Part shown: positions 32,923 to 42,700 of the stretch, piece after piece
Position numbering within the stretch: the stretch's first letter is position 1
Layout: each line of letters opens with the position of its first letter
DNA from: CBDFGK01 sp965247075
GTDB taxonomy: Bacteria; Pseudomonadota; Gammaproteobacteria; Pseudomonadales; Halieaceae
Direction of reading: 5' to 3'
Assembly: GCA_965247075.1 (NCBI GenBank)
Contig: CBDFGK010000003.1
Coordinates: 806,001-870,000 of the forward strand
Length of the DNA stretch: 64,000 nt
The notes under the pieces: generated by a model
Databases searched by the model: none
What the model was told of the DNA's origin: nothing
What the model saw: the letters and a program-made list of their open reading frames with translations, nothing else
Position numbers and translations under genes: made by a program

Positions 32923-35265
32923 TCAGTGATGCTTGCGCAAACCGGTTTTGCGCGCCTTGCTCTTCCTGTTGGCGTGTTTTTTATTGGGCTTATTGCTCTT
33001 GCCGGCGGGGTTGGCGCCTTTTCTTTTGCGTTTGGAACGCACTTCAACCAACTCGAGGTCGATTTTCTTGTCGTCCAGGTCAACCCGCGCCACCTGTACT
33101 CGCACCTCGTCGCCGAGGCTGAATGAGCGGCCACTGCGCTCACCGCTGAGACGCTGCCTGGCCTGGTCGTAATGATAGTAATCGGCCGGCAGGGCACTGA
33201 TATGCACCAGCCCTTCTATATAGATATTGGCCAGCTCAACAAACATACCAAAACCGGTGACCGCCGCGACCACGCCGTCAAACTCATCGCCCACATGTTC
33301 CAGCAAGTACTCACACTTGAGCCAGGCCTCCACTTCGCGGGTGGCGTCGTCGGCGCGGCGCTCGGTCAGCGAACACTGCTCACCCATAACCACCATGGCG
33401 GCCACATCGTAGGGGAATATGCGTTTGGCCGGTATGGGGTCGACATCGGCGCGCAGCACGTGCTTGCTGTTCATATCCGAGCGCACCACCCGCCGAATAC
33501 CCCGGTGTACCAGCAAATCCGGGTAGCGCCGAATGGGCGAGGTGAAGTGGGCATAGGCCTCGTAATTGAGCCCAAAATGTCCCTTGTTCTCAGGTTGATA
33601 CACCGCCTGACTGAGTGAGCGCAGCAGCATGGTCTGAATTACATGGGCATCGGGCCGGTCGGCAACCTGTGCCAGCAGGGTCTGGTAATCGGTGGGGGTG
33701 GGCTGCTCGCCACCGGTCAGGTCCAGCCCCAGTTCGCCCAGGAAGCTGCGCAGGTTTTCCAGCTTTTCAACGCCGGGCCCCTCGTGCACCCGAAACAATA
33801 TCGGCAGTTCGTGTATATCGAAAAAACGCGCCGTGGCCACGTTGGCGCACAACATGCACTCCTCAATCAGCTTGTGGGCGTCGTTGCGGTGCACCGGCAC
33901 GATAGCGTCGATCTTGCGCTGCTCGTCAAACTGGATGCGGGTTTCCACGGTCTCAAAATCAATCGCGCCGCGCTCCTCGCGGGCCTTGCGCAGCGCCTTG
34001 TACAGGCCGTGCAGTATCTTCAGGTGCGGCACGATGCTTTTTTTCACAGCGGGATGTTTGCCGTGCTCCAGCACTTCACCCACCTGGGTGTAGGTGAGGC
34101 GGGCATGGGAGTGAATCACACCCTCGTAAAAATGGAATTCGCTGAGATGGCCGGTCCGGGAGATAGTCATCTCGCAGATCATGCTGAGCCGGTCAACGGC
34201 GGGCTTGAGAGAGCACAGCCCGTTGGACAGGGCCTCGGGCAACATCGGCACCACCCGCTCGGGGAAGTACACCGAGTTGCCGCGCAGCGCGGCCTCTTCA
34301 TCCAGCGCCGAACCGGGGCGCACGTAATGGGCTACATCGGCGATTGCCACCCACAGTCGCCAGCCACCGGACTTTTTCTTCTCGCTGTACACCGCATCGT
34401 CAAAATCGCGGGCATCTTTACCGTCGATGGTGACGAAGGGCAGGTCGCGCAAATCAATGCGGCCCTTTTTGTCATCTTCACTGGGCTCATCGGCCAGTGC
34501 TGCGGCCTCTTTCAGCACGTCTTCCGGCCACAAATAGGGAATGCCGTGGGAGCGAATGGCCACGTCAATTTCCAGCCCCGGATCCAGGTGATCGCCCAAT
34601 ACCTCAGTAATACGGCCCTTGGCGCCAAACTGTCGGGTCGGCCAGCCGGTGATTTGTGCCACCACAATCTGGCCGTGCCGGGCGCCGTACTTTTCCTTTG
34701 GTGGAATCAACACATCGTGGTTGATGCGCGCGTTGTCGGGAATCACCGAACCGATGCCGCTCTCCTCGTGGTAGCGCCCCAGCACCTCGGTGGTGGCGCG
34801 TTTGAGCACCTCGACTATCTTGCCTTCCTTGCGGCCGCGGGTATCAACGCCGGCAACACGGGCCAGCGCTTCATCGCCATCAAAGACCTGCGCCATCTGG
34901 CGCGAGCTCAGGTATAAATCGTCGCCGCCGTCCAGCGGCACCAAAAAGCCGTAGCCGTCGCGGTGGCCCTGTACGCGGCCGTGCACCAGATCCAGCTTGC
35001 TGATCAAGCCGAAGGCACCCTTGCGATTGACCATCAATTGACCATCGCGCTCCATGGCCCGCAGCCGCTTGCGCAGGGCGTCAACCGCCGCGCGATCTTC
35101 CACCTGCAGGCGCTTGCATATCTGCTGGTGATTGAGGGGTTTATCCGCTTCGCCCAGCAGTTGCAGTATCAGTTCGCGACTGGCGATGGGGTTTTTATAT
35201 TTGGCCGCTTCGCGCTCGGCATGGGTATCCGGATGCGCTGTGCCTTTTTTAGAATTTTTACTCAT
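32923..35265 (-). CDS. rnr: ribonuclease R
   Basis: A 780-residue 3'-5' exoribonuclease able to degrade structured RNA. In order: a winged-helix N-terminal domain, two cold-shock domains, the RNB catalytic domain with the Asp cluster in IDGKDARDFDDAVY (about residue 290), an S1 domain (DEFDGVVAAVTGFGMFVEL), and a basic tail rich in Lys and Asn. I chose ATG 35265 (MSKNSKKGTAH); upstream in-frame codons to 35316 are not conserved in kind. It is followed immediately by rlmB. Confidence 0.96.
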   Translation of the reverse strand: MSKNSKKGTAHPDTHAEREAAKYKNPIASRELILQLLGEADKPLNHQQICKRLQVEDRAAVDALRKRLRAMERDGQLMVNRKGAFGLISKLDLVHGRVQGHRDGYGFLVPLDGGDDLYLSSRQMAQVFDGDEALARVAGVDTRGRKEGKIVEVLKRATTEVLGRYHEESGIGSVIPDNARINHDVLIPPKEKYGARHGQIVVAQITGWPTRQFGAKGRITEVLGDHLDPGLEIDVAIRSHGIPYLWPEDVLKEAAALADEPSEDDKKGRIDLRDLPFVTIDGKDARDFDDAVYSEKKKSGGWRLWVAIADVAHYVRPGSALDEEAALRGNSVYFPERVVPMLPEALSNGLCSLKPAVDRLSMICEMTISRTGHLSEFHFYEGVIHSHARLTYTQVGEVLEHGKHPAVKKSIVPHLKILHGLYKALRKAREERGAIDFETVETRIQFDEQRKIDAIVPVHRNDAHKLIEECMLCANVATARFFDIHELPILFRVHEGPGVEKLENLRSFLGELGLDLTGGEQPTPTDYQTLLAQVADRPDAHVIQTMLLRSLSQAVYQPENKGHFGLNYEAYAHFTSPIRRYPDLLVHRGIRRVVRSDMNSKHVLRADVDPIPAKRIFPYDVAAMVVMGEQCSLTERRADDATREVEAWLKCEYLLEHVGDEFDGVVAAVTGFGMFVELANIYIEGLVHISALPADYYHYDQARQRLSGERSGRSFSLGDEVRVQVARVDLDDKKIDLELVEVRSKRKRKGANPAGKSNKPNKKHANRKSKARKTGLRKHH

Positions 35266-35467
35266 GGGCGCGCAGTATACCCAAATCCCCAGATAGAAAT
35301 CTCTAAAACGTAGCAAGCCCTGGCTGTATACCGGTTGGCATCAAAACTCTCCAAGTCTCGCTTGTCCAGAAAGGGCGCAGGTTTACCAGACCCGATACCT
35401 CGACTCTTTTAATTCCAGTGATTTAGTTTGTTACCAAAAAGCATTGCCCTGGTTCAGGTGGCAACAT

Positions 35468-35584
35468 TCACTGGTATACGCAATCTGTTTTGCCGACCAG
35501 ACACGTGACCCGATCGTCAATGTCCATCGGCCCTGAATCCCAAACACTCTGGAATTCTCTGACTGTGTATTGCTTGAGCTTCAT
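35468..35584 (-). pseudogene. truncated N-terminus of an AAA/OLD-like ATPase
   Basis: The frame starts MKLKQYTVREFQSVWDSGP and continues IDDRVTCLVGK before breaking into CVYQ and a stop. The pattern, a short N-terminal strand region leading to VGK, is that of SMC/OLD-type ATPases just before the Walker A sequence NEAGKT, which is missing. Its ATG overlaps the stop of the restriction-modification fusion as ATGA, so it was once the next gene of that operon. Only 38 residues remain. Confidence 0.6.
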
Positions 35585-38178
35585 CGCTCACCCCTTTCAT
35601 ACGGTCCGAGAAATCGTTCACCGTTGAAGTGGATGAGATGCGTGGGCGCGTCCGCGCACCACACTTTTGTTTCCCAGGATATCTCGCTCAGATATCGCCC
35701 CATGACACCACGATCAGGGAAGGCCGTGACGTACACGAGACTAGGCTTCGCGTCTGAAAACAATACACCAAGTTCGTTATGGCGTTTTGCGTCAACCGGA
35801 CCGTGGCTGGTGACGGACTCCACAAGTAAGAGCCAGTCCCTCTCTTTGAGATAGAGCACCACATCTGCCATTTTGCCGTGCTGATCGATCATCACACCGA
35901 ACTCTGCGAGTCGCGCTTTCTGGAGGAAGCCAATATTATCGCCCGTATCTCCCACATAGATAACCTCGGCTCCTGGCGCGAAGCGTGGCGCAAACTCTGT
36001 GATGATCTTTTTGATAAGTTCGCTATGTGCGCCCGGCGTGAGGGAAATTTCCTTGCCGTCGGCAAGGACCACGGGGATCATCTGCATCTGGCGATGCTTG
36101 GCCCATTTCGCCGCAAGGGTCTCCTGTCCTTCGAGGTATGTCTCAAGCGTTGTCTGCCAGTTGTCCGTGCCAAAAGTCAGGACTGCCTGAAAGGCTTCGT
36201 CGCTGATTTGGTAACAAGCTTTGGGGCTGTTCACGGGGCGATCCAGTTTATCAGGATTGTAGAGCGCTATCCCCGCTTCCACGAACTGATGCATTGTTTG
36301 CCGACGGAAGGTCTCGCGCGTGTTCGGCGCATACTCACGGCCATAATGTTCCCGGCAATAGTCCATGATCGGCGTGATGCCCATGAGGGGCCTTTCCAGT
36401 TCATCCCATATGCCAGACGGCTTCAGATCGAGAAGGGCGAGTAACGTGAGGGCTGAGCGCTCGTTCTGCTGCCCTTTCGGCATTCCAAGTGCCTTCAGTA
36501 TTTTCAGGCCGTCATCAATTTTTTGCTGGGCCAAAATCGGGTTTGTATCGTCGGCCATGTGTGCAAGCTCCCCCTCAATAATGTTGTCTATCTCCTGCTG
36601 GGAGAATGCTACGCCGTCTGTTTGCTTTCCTATGCGCTCCAGTGCCTCCCGGACTGGATATCCAAGTGACCGTAAATCCGTCGCGTTGACCTGAGTATGC
36701 CCGTTAAATTGCCGAAAATAGCGGTCAACAAGGCTGCTATTCAGATACACGCTGAGACCATACGCGAGCCAACGAGACACCCCCTTTTGGCTTGCGTGAT
36801 ACACATTCAAATGGTTCTCGAAGCCGATCAGATCACCTGGTAATTCAGACGCATAGATCGAAGCGACGATGCGCCTCCGCTCTTCTTTCGATGTGAACCG
36901 CCTTGTTACGACGTAATGGCCCTGGTTTTCCCATAGCCACTTGCGGCTTTGGTCCGTCATCTGAATGGCGTTCGGTTTTTTCATCACTTTCGGCCATTGG
37001 AAGCTGCCGCCCAGGAAATGCGCGGCATACAAGAGCGGCGCAGCGCCTTTTTCCGGCTGTGCTCGCAAATCCTCTTTCAGGCGAAAATCGACGACTGGGC
37101 CGGTCGACACCTCCAGGCCAAGATCGGCAAGCGTGGCCGTAAAATTGGCCATACGATCAATAATGCCCTGCTCAAGTTCGTTAGTGGCGATGTGGACGAA
37201 ACGATTCCGGTCATCAGGGCGAATTACAGAGCTGCAATCGACCATACGCTGCGTCATGTCTTGGGCAACGTACTCTCGGGAAACAGGGTCCAGTTCGAAG
37301 TCAGCTCCCCTGCTGGTCATGATCTTGACCTCCGACGGCCTAGCACCTTTCACAGCGTGAAAGATTATGTTCTCCTGCAGGACTTCATCTTCCTTGAACG
37401 CAGAATTTCGTTTTTCGAAGATGTGAATGTGCCGTAAGGCCATCATCGAAAAGAACTGCTTTCTGAAAGGCTTGAAATAAGGCCCGTTGCAAAAAGACCG
37501 GGGAACGATAGCTACTATTTCCCCGCCCTTTCGAAGCCTCTGTGCGGCAAGGAACATAAAACCCGTGTAAAGGTTCGACGTTTCAATTCCCGCTTTCCGA
37601 AGCGCTGTTCTATGCGGTGACGCGGAGTTAATTTTTTTGTAGGGCGGGTTCATGATGATGTGCGTAAAATCATCAGCCGTCCCATGTCTCGTGTCGAAAA
37701 TATCCGCCTGTGGCCCAGCCGTATGGCTCAGGATGAAGTCCTCCTCATAAATCTGGCTGGTGGTCTCAATCTGCGCAGCTTCGCATTGCGCCCGTGCTTC
37801 ATTGAGGGTGCTGTGAAGATACCCGGTCAAAAGCGGCTCGATCTCATAGGAGATCAGCGCGGCGGAACGGGGACTTGTCGTGCCTTCGCACAACCGTTCG
37901 ACTAGAGCGGCGGTTAGCGACCCTACCCCGGCTCCTGGATCAAGAATGCGTAGATCGCCGGACACATCGGCGAAAAGACTCGCCATGAAACGGCCTGTAG
38001 CGGTCGGGGTCATATACTGTCCAAGTACCGACCGTTTGTTCGGATCGAGCTTTAATGAAGCATCAACCCTGTAGAAATCAGCAGTTTCGGCAAGCGACGC
38101 CAACTCGGCGTGTTCCTCATCCGCTAGGTTCACAGTTATGCGAGTAGATTTCTTCGATTTCAAAGCCATCGATTCCAT
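35581..38178 (-). CDS. DNA methyltransferase-restriction endonuclease fusion (Eco57I-like plus BsuBI/PstI-like)
   Basis: An 865-residue protein. Residues 50-400 form an N6-adenine methyltransferase: GQYMTP (about 53), SAM motif I ILDPGAGVGSLT (78-89) and the catalytic IIMNPPY (about 174-180). From about residue 700 the sequence matches the BsuBI/PstI endonuclease family: MADVVLYLKERDWLLLVESV, then TSHGP, VTAFPD, EISWETKVW and the near-terminal HLIHFNGERFLGPY. D772 and E787 are candidate metal-binding residues. In BsuBI and PstI the two activities are separate proteins; here they are one chain. CTGCAG recognition is only a guess by family. A truncated ATPase gene overlaps its end. Confidence 0.85.
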   Translation of the reverse strand: MESMALKSKKSTRITVNLADEEHAELASLAETADFYRVDASLKLDPNKRSVLGQYMTPTATGRFMASLFADVSGDLRILDPGAGVGSLTAALVERLCEGTTSPRSAALISYEIEPLLTGYLHSTLNEARAQCEAAQIETTSQIYEEDFILSHTAGPQADIFDTRHGTADDFTHIIMNPPYKKINSASPHRTALRKAGIETSNLYTGFMFLAAQRLRKGGEIVAIVPRSFCNGPYFKPFRKQFFSMMALRHIHIFEKRNSAFKEDEVLQENIIFHAVKGARPSEVKIMTSRGADFELDPVSREYVAQDMTQRMVDCSSVIRPDDRNRFVHIATNELEQGIIDRMANFTATLADLGLEVSTGPVVDFRLKEDLRAQPEKGAAPLLYAAHFLGGSFQWPKVMKKPNAIQMTDQSRKWLWENQGHYVVTRRFTSKEERRRIVASIYASELPGDLIGFENHLNVYHASQKGVSRWLAYGLSVYLNSSLVDRYFRQFNGHTQVNATDLRSLGYPVREALERIGKQTDGVAFSQQEIDNIIEGELAHMADDTNPILAQQKIDDGLKILKALGMPKGQQNERSALTLLALLDLKPSGIWDELERPLMGITPIMDYCREHYGREYAPNTRETFRRQTMHQFVEAGIALYNPDKLDRPVNSPKACYQISDEAFQAVLTFGTDNWQTTLETYLEGQETLAAKWAKHRQMQMIPVVLADGKEISLTPGAHSELIKKIITEFAPRFAPGAEVIYVGDTGDNIGFLQKARLAEFGVMIDQHGKMADVVLYLKERDWLLLVESVTSHGPVDAKRHNELGVLFSDAKPSLVYVTAFPDRGVMGRYLSEISWETKVWCADAPTHLIHFNGERFLGPYERGER

Positions 38179-38469
38179 ACTAAAATTTCTGCGTTATGAT
38201 GCATCAGATTGCCGCACCCTATCAAGCGTTTCCTACGTGCTGTTCATGCATGGGCAACTCTTCTCGCCGAATCGCGGGCGGATAGGTGTTGCTTCTTTCA
38301 TAGGGTCCCGAGCCAAGGAGCCCACCGGGTTGGACTTGGCAGCTCCTGAGACTGCTCTCTGAGCCTGACGGTTAGGAGAGATTATGCCTGGGGCCTTTGT
38401 CTGGAGTCGTTTTCCTTGTTGATTTGATCTTTGCGCTTTGGCTTCTCACGCCGGACACTAGGAGTATAT
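38179..38469. other. 291-bp gap upstream of the restriction-modification fusion
   Basis: Lies between the fusion gene start and the deleted insertion sequence. No coding frame, RNA gene or repeat with recognisable content was found; it presumably carries the fusion gene's promoter. Confidence 0.5.
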
Positions 38470-39192
38470 TCCAATCCAGAAATGAGCCTGAACGGAGGGT
38501 GTATTAAGCCCTTATCTTGAGTCGCTCATGGAGTTGTTGAAATAAGTGATCACGTGCTGAATTTAGTTGTTCAGCGACTTCATTGTCCGTCATTTCATTG
38601 GCGAATGCAGCCGGATTCCTGAAGGTGATCCCCGGCTTCAAGTATTGGCTGGGCTTGGCCAGGGAGCGGTATTTCTTCCGCTGTTTGCCCTTGTCATCAG
38701 TAATGGTGGTGGGGAAATAGCAGGGCCGATGGAAATTGACGTACCGGTAGACTTGGCGGCTGTTGAGTTCAATGAAGTCCCTGGCGTACTGCTGAGGTAT
38801 ATGCGTATAGCCATAAAGTTTGCGAATGACGGAGTCATTTTTACTTTCAACCAAACCATTGTCGTTGCTGTGCCGGGGCCGTGATTTGGTAAATTCAATG
38901 TGCAGCTTGTCCGGTAACTGGGCAACGGTACAGTTGATATACTCGCCAACAGGCGTATATCGGCCTCGGTGTAGGCGCGCTTGAAGCCATTGCGGCGGGC
39001 CGGCTTCACTGAAATTGTGCCTGTTTTGACGTATTGGCGTATCAGTGGCCACATTGAGGACTACGGCCTGCGTGCCGTCGAGAAATTGCCTGATGGCATC
39101 CAGGGTGGTCAGTTGTTCTAGGCTCATGACCGTTTTCATCCGTTGATCATGAACGACAACGAGGACTATTTCAGGCTCATCTCATATTGGAA
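38470..39192. mobile_element. deleted copy of the 28930-30322 insertion sequence family
   Basis: Ends TTCCAATCCAGAAATGAGCC (38470) and, reversed from 39192, TTCCAATATGAGATGAGCCT match the right and left ends of the intact element, so this copy lies in the opposite orientation. Its 723 bp is about half the full length. Confidence 0.82.
38504..39139 (-). pseudogene. internally deleted IS transposase
   Basis: The start MKTVMSLEQLTTLDAIRQF parallels the start of the intact transposase at 29019. After about 45 residues the sequence breaks and resumes at DKLHIEFTKSRPRHSNDNGL, keeping VESKND (the last catalytic acid) and the C-terminal NFHRPCYFPTTITDDKGKQR. The part with the first two catalytic Asp residues is missing or out of frame. 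It is a divergent relative, not a recent copy, of the intact one. Confidence 0.8.
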
Positions 39193-39273
39193 AAGACTGA
39201 GGATTGACAAATCTTCTGTGTAAAAGTAAAGTGCGCGCCCTCTGCTGTTAGGTCAGCGAGAGATTCAATACCT

Positions 39274-39443
39274 GCCCAGGTGGTGTTGAGGTAGACACTG
39301 GACGCAGTCCAGCCTCTACTCGCAAAGGGCAACGATAGAGAAACCCACCCTGTTTTATGCCCAGGTGGTGTTGAGGTAGACACTGGACGCAGTCCAGCCT
39401 CTACTCGCAAAGGGCAACGATAGAGAAACCCACCCTGTTTTAT
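39274..39443 (+). repeat. two 85-bp tRNA-Leu-like tandem units
   Basis: Identical units start at 39274 and 39359, and the true tRNA-Leu starts at 39444, an exact 85-bp period. Each unit begins with the same 12 bases as the tRNA (GCCCAGGTGGTG), then shares AGGTAGACAC and later CTCGCAA at matching places. CTGGAC/GTCCAG in the middle can form a stem. The T-arm and CCA end are absent, so they are not functional tRNA genes. Confidence 0.85.
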
Positions 39444-39530
39444 GCCCAGGTGGTGAAATAGGTAGACACGCTAGCTTCAGGTGCTAGTGCTCGCAAGAGC
39501 GTGGAGGTTCAAGTCCTCTTCTGGGCACCA
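39444..39530 (+). tRNA. tRNA-Leu (anticodon CAG)
   Basis: Eighty-seven bases including an encoded CCA. The acceptor stem pairs GCCCAGG with TCTGGGC; the anticodon stem CTAGC/GCTAG encloses the loop TTCAGGT, giving CAG, which reads CUG codons. A long variable arm (GCTCGCAAGAGC) is typical of leucine tRNAs, and the T arm is GGAGG-TTCAAGT-CCTCT. It lies beside an accessory region, a common integration target, but no copy of its 3' end was seen elsewhere in the window. Confidence 0.95.
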
Positions 39531-39748
39531 TTTTGCACTCGCTCACACCAAGGCCTTTTTAACCGGCAAATGATGACTGTGCATCCGCACGGCCAAAGAC
39601 TGCCTGGCAAACAATGTTGCTGAATTCTCAAAGGCGCCGGCAAGCCAACCTGAAAGACTTCCACCTATAAGCGTCGGCTCGGAAGCGAGCGGGGAATATC
39701 CATTTGTATGCTTTGTTGTTGGCCATGTAAGAATCCGCAGTCGGCTTT

Positions 39749-42700
39749 TTACAGCTCTTGCACCTGAACAGGCCCTTTCAGTTGCTTCGACTGTTCGACA
39801 ACCCGTGAATGGTGGGTAAACAGAATAATTTGTGTCTTCTCGGCCAATTCAGCCAACGCATTCAATGCGGCTTGTGAACGCTCGTCATCAAAGTCCACAA
39901 GTATGTCGTCGACAATAAAAGGCATCGGCTCGGAGGCTTCCATATATTTTTCTAAAGAGGCGAGACGCAATGCCAGGTAGAGCTGATCCCGCGTTCCTGA
40001 ACTCATACCTTCCACATACACGCGTTCTCCCCCTGGGCGAATGCCGGCAAGGACGGGTTCATCCTTTTCATTGAAGTCGGTCATGAGGCCATCGAACGAC
40101 CCAAGTGTCAGTGCAGAGAAATATTCGCCGGCACGTTTAACCAGTGGTCCCTGGTTTTCCTGGCGATAACGCTCAATCTGGTCACGCAATATCTTGCCGG
40201 CCAGTTTCACGTGAATATAGCGCTCAGCGTCTGAGCGAATACTTGCAAGTGTGGCCTGGGCCTGATCGGCGAGCACTGCCGCATGGTCACTGCCATCCAT
40301 AAGTTCCAGTTCCTTTTCTTCGCGCCCCTTTGTCTCTGCAAGTTCGGTACGCCTGGGCTCCAGCTCATCACTGATAGCATTGCCCAACTCTTTGATTCGA
40401 CCGGGCAGGCTATCTGGATCTATCCCCTCCGCTTCAGCCTCCAGCGTTGCAATGGTGGCACCTTCACCCGCCTCCAGAATCTCTTGCTCAACCGAATCAA
40501 TTGCCGACCTGATGCGGAGAAAATCCACTGACCTGCGTTCCGCCGCCTCCAGGTGATCGTGATCTTCACATTCCGATTCTATACACAGTTCATCCAGACG
40601 CTCAGTCATCGTGTCGATTGATGCCTTGGAACCCTCTATTTCCTCCTTCATCTGGTCGAGTTGCTCTTCAATCTGTTGCCGTTTTGTCTGTTTTGATCGG
40701 TTCTCCGATAGCAATACACTGAGATGCATCACGGCAGCATCTGCAGGCAAACTGCCAAGTTCCGGGGCAATCGCCGCGACCACATCTTCTACCTGACCGC
40801 AGAAAGCTTCTGCATCTTCATCAATGGCATTGGTACGTATCTGCAGTTTTTTCGTTTCGCTCTGTTTTACGAACAGTTCTCTGACACTTTCAAGCAAATC
40901 ATGCGCTTCCGAGGGCGAAGTTTCTATGCGCAGAGCAAAGCTCATCATCAATTCTCCCCACTGCGTCCGCCCTGCTTCAAGTGCTTCGGTTGCCATCCGA
41001 TGCTTTTCACTCAGCGACGCAACATCGGCTTCCCGGTCATTGACCTCCTTACTCAGAGCATCTTGTTTACGTTCGGATTCATCGAGCTGCTTCACAACCG
41101 CTTCGCACTCCAGCAGTATGCTTTCGAGCTCTGCCGATGATGAATCCGCCCTTCCCAAGCCTTCCAGTTGCTGATTCAGAAATTGGATATGCCTGGTACG
41201 GTTTTGCTCAAGCTCGCTCATTTTCTGGCGGAGCAAATTCAAGTTTTCCACCTGAGTCCGAAGTTTCTCGAACTCATCCAGCCAGGCCCGCATCTCTCGT
41301 GGTGTACACGGAATAATCCGGCAAGGTGCCCATAATTCTCGCCAGTCAGCACCAAGCTGATCCTTTTCAGCACTAATTGCATCAATCTGCTTTGCTATCC
41401 GATTCGCTTCTTCTTGTACGCCATTCTGTTTGGCTTGAAGGTTTGCCAATGCATGAACCCGGTCTGCTTCACGGCGCAAGCGATCGGACACGTCATCGGC
41501 ACCGGCAATGTGGTTTTCGAAAACATCTGGCAATGTTCCGTCATCCTGATAGTTACTTACCTCAGCCGCCACGTCCTCACCATCCACCCACTGCCGACGC
41601 AGCAACTGCCAGACCTGGTCACGTGAGAATCTGGCATTGGTGAGAGCTGCCTCCGTTGGCACCGCCCCGACACGTTCGATCTCATCGAGTCTTTGCGAGG
41701 TATCTTGTAAGGTATCTATAATTTCTTCCTTTTTCTCTTCAAGCCGATGGGATCGCTTTCCGAGTTCGTCATAGTCCTCTTCAAATCGATGGATGCCCTC
41801 CCGGTTGGGCAACCTCAATCCAGGTACATCCTCTAATTCTCCTTCCCAAAGCGTAAGTCGTGAAAGATCTGCGGCGCACTCTGCCTGCAGGCTCGTGAGT
41901 TGGCTATGAGTGGACTGGATCGATACATCCAAATCTCCCTGTTTCCTGGCGGCAGTGATCACTCGATGTAATGCTTCTGTGGAACCCAACTCAGGGATTT
42001 CGTCGCGCTCTTTGCGGGCGATCTTCAATCGCTTTTCAGTTTCACGCAGATTGGATTCTGCTTGATCTACACGGGCGTTAAGGACAACATTTTTGCCACC
42101 CAACTCGACAACGGCATGCCGCCTTGCCAGTAGGGGGCGTAACTGCTCAATGTTCTTCAGTTCGAGATCAGGACGAACCTCTTTGAGTATGGATTCCGTA
42201 TCCGTCAGCAATTGTTGCCTTTCGGCAACAAGATGCGGCCGGTCTTGCAGTGCTTTTCGGTGCCCTCCCAGGCGCGCATGGATATCCTCAATGTTCTCTG
42301 CCTGGTCCAAACATTCATGGTTTGTTGATAAGCTTTCGAGCTGTTTCTGTAATCCGTCCAGACGAGGGGTTGCCTTACCAATTATGGCCTGGGCCGTCTG
42401 TAATGCATTCGCTGCCGCCTGGCGACGGCCGGCAAAGTTCTCCGCTAGAACGACAACATCACCCAACAGTTCCCGTTCCTGAGAAAACTCACGGCGCCTG
42501 GCGAGTTTCGGTAAAATGCGATGGATACGTTGTAAATGGTTTACCTCAATCCTGTTGTCCGCCAGTTCAGATTGAATTTTCTGCAGTTCCTTTGTCGTAC
42601 GCCCCAAAGCACGACGGTGCTCATCCCATTCTCTGGAGGAGAGTGAGCATTTTCTAATCTCAGCCCTCAGTTCCGTATGTGACCGAATGGCCGAGTTAAT

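Noticed and set aside
39177..39410. 77-codon minus-strand frame over the tRNA-like units
   Set aside because: It contains the translation of the 85-bp repeat and nothing else that looks like protein.
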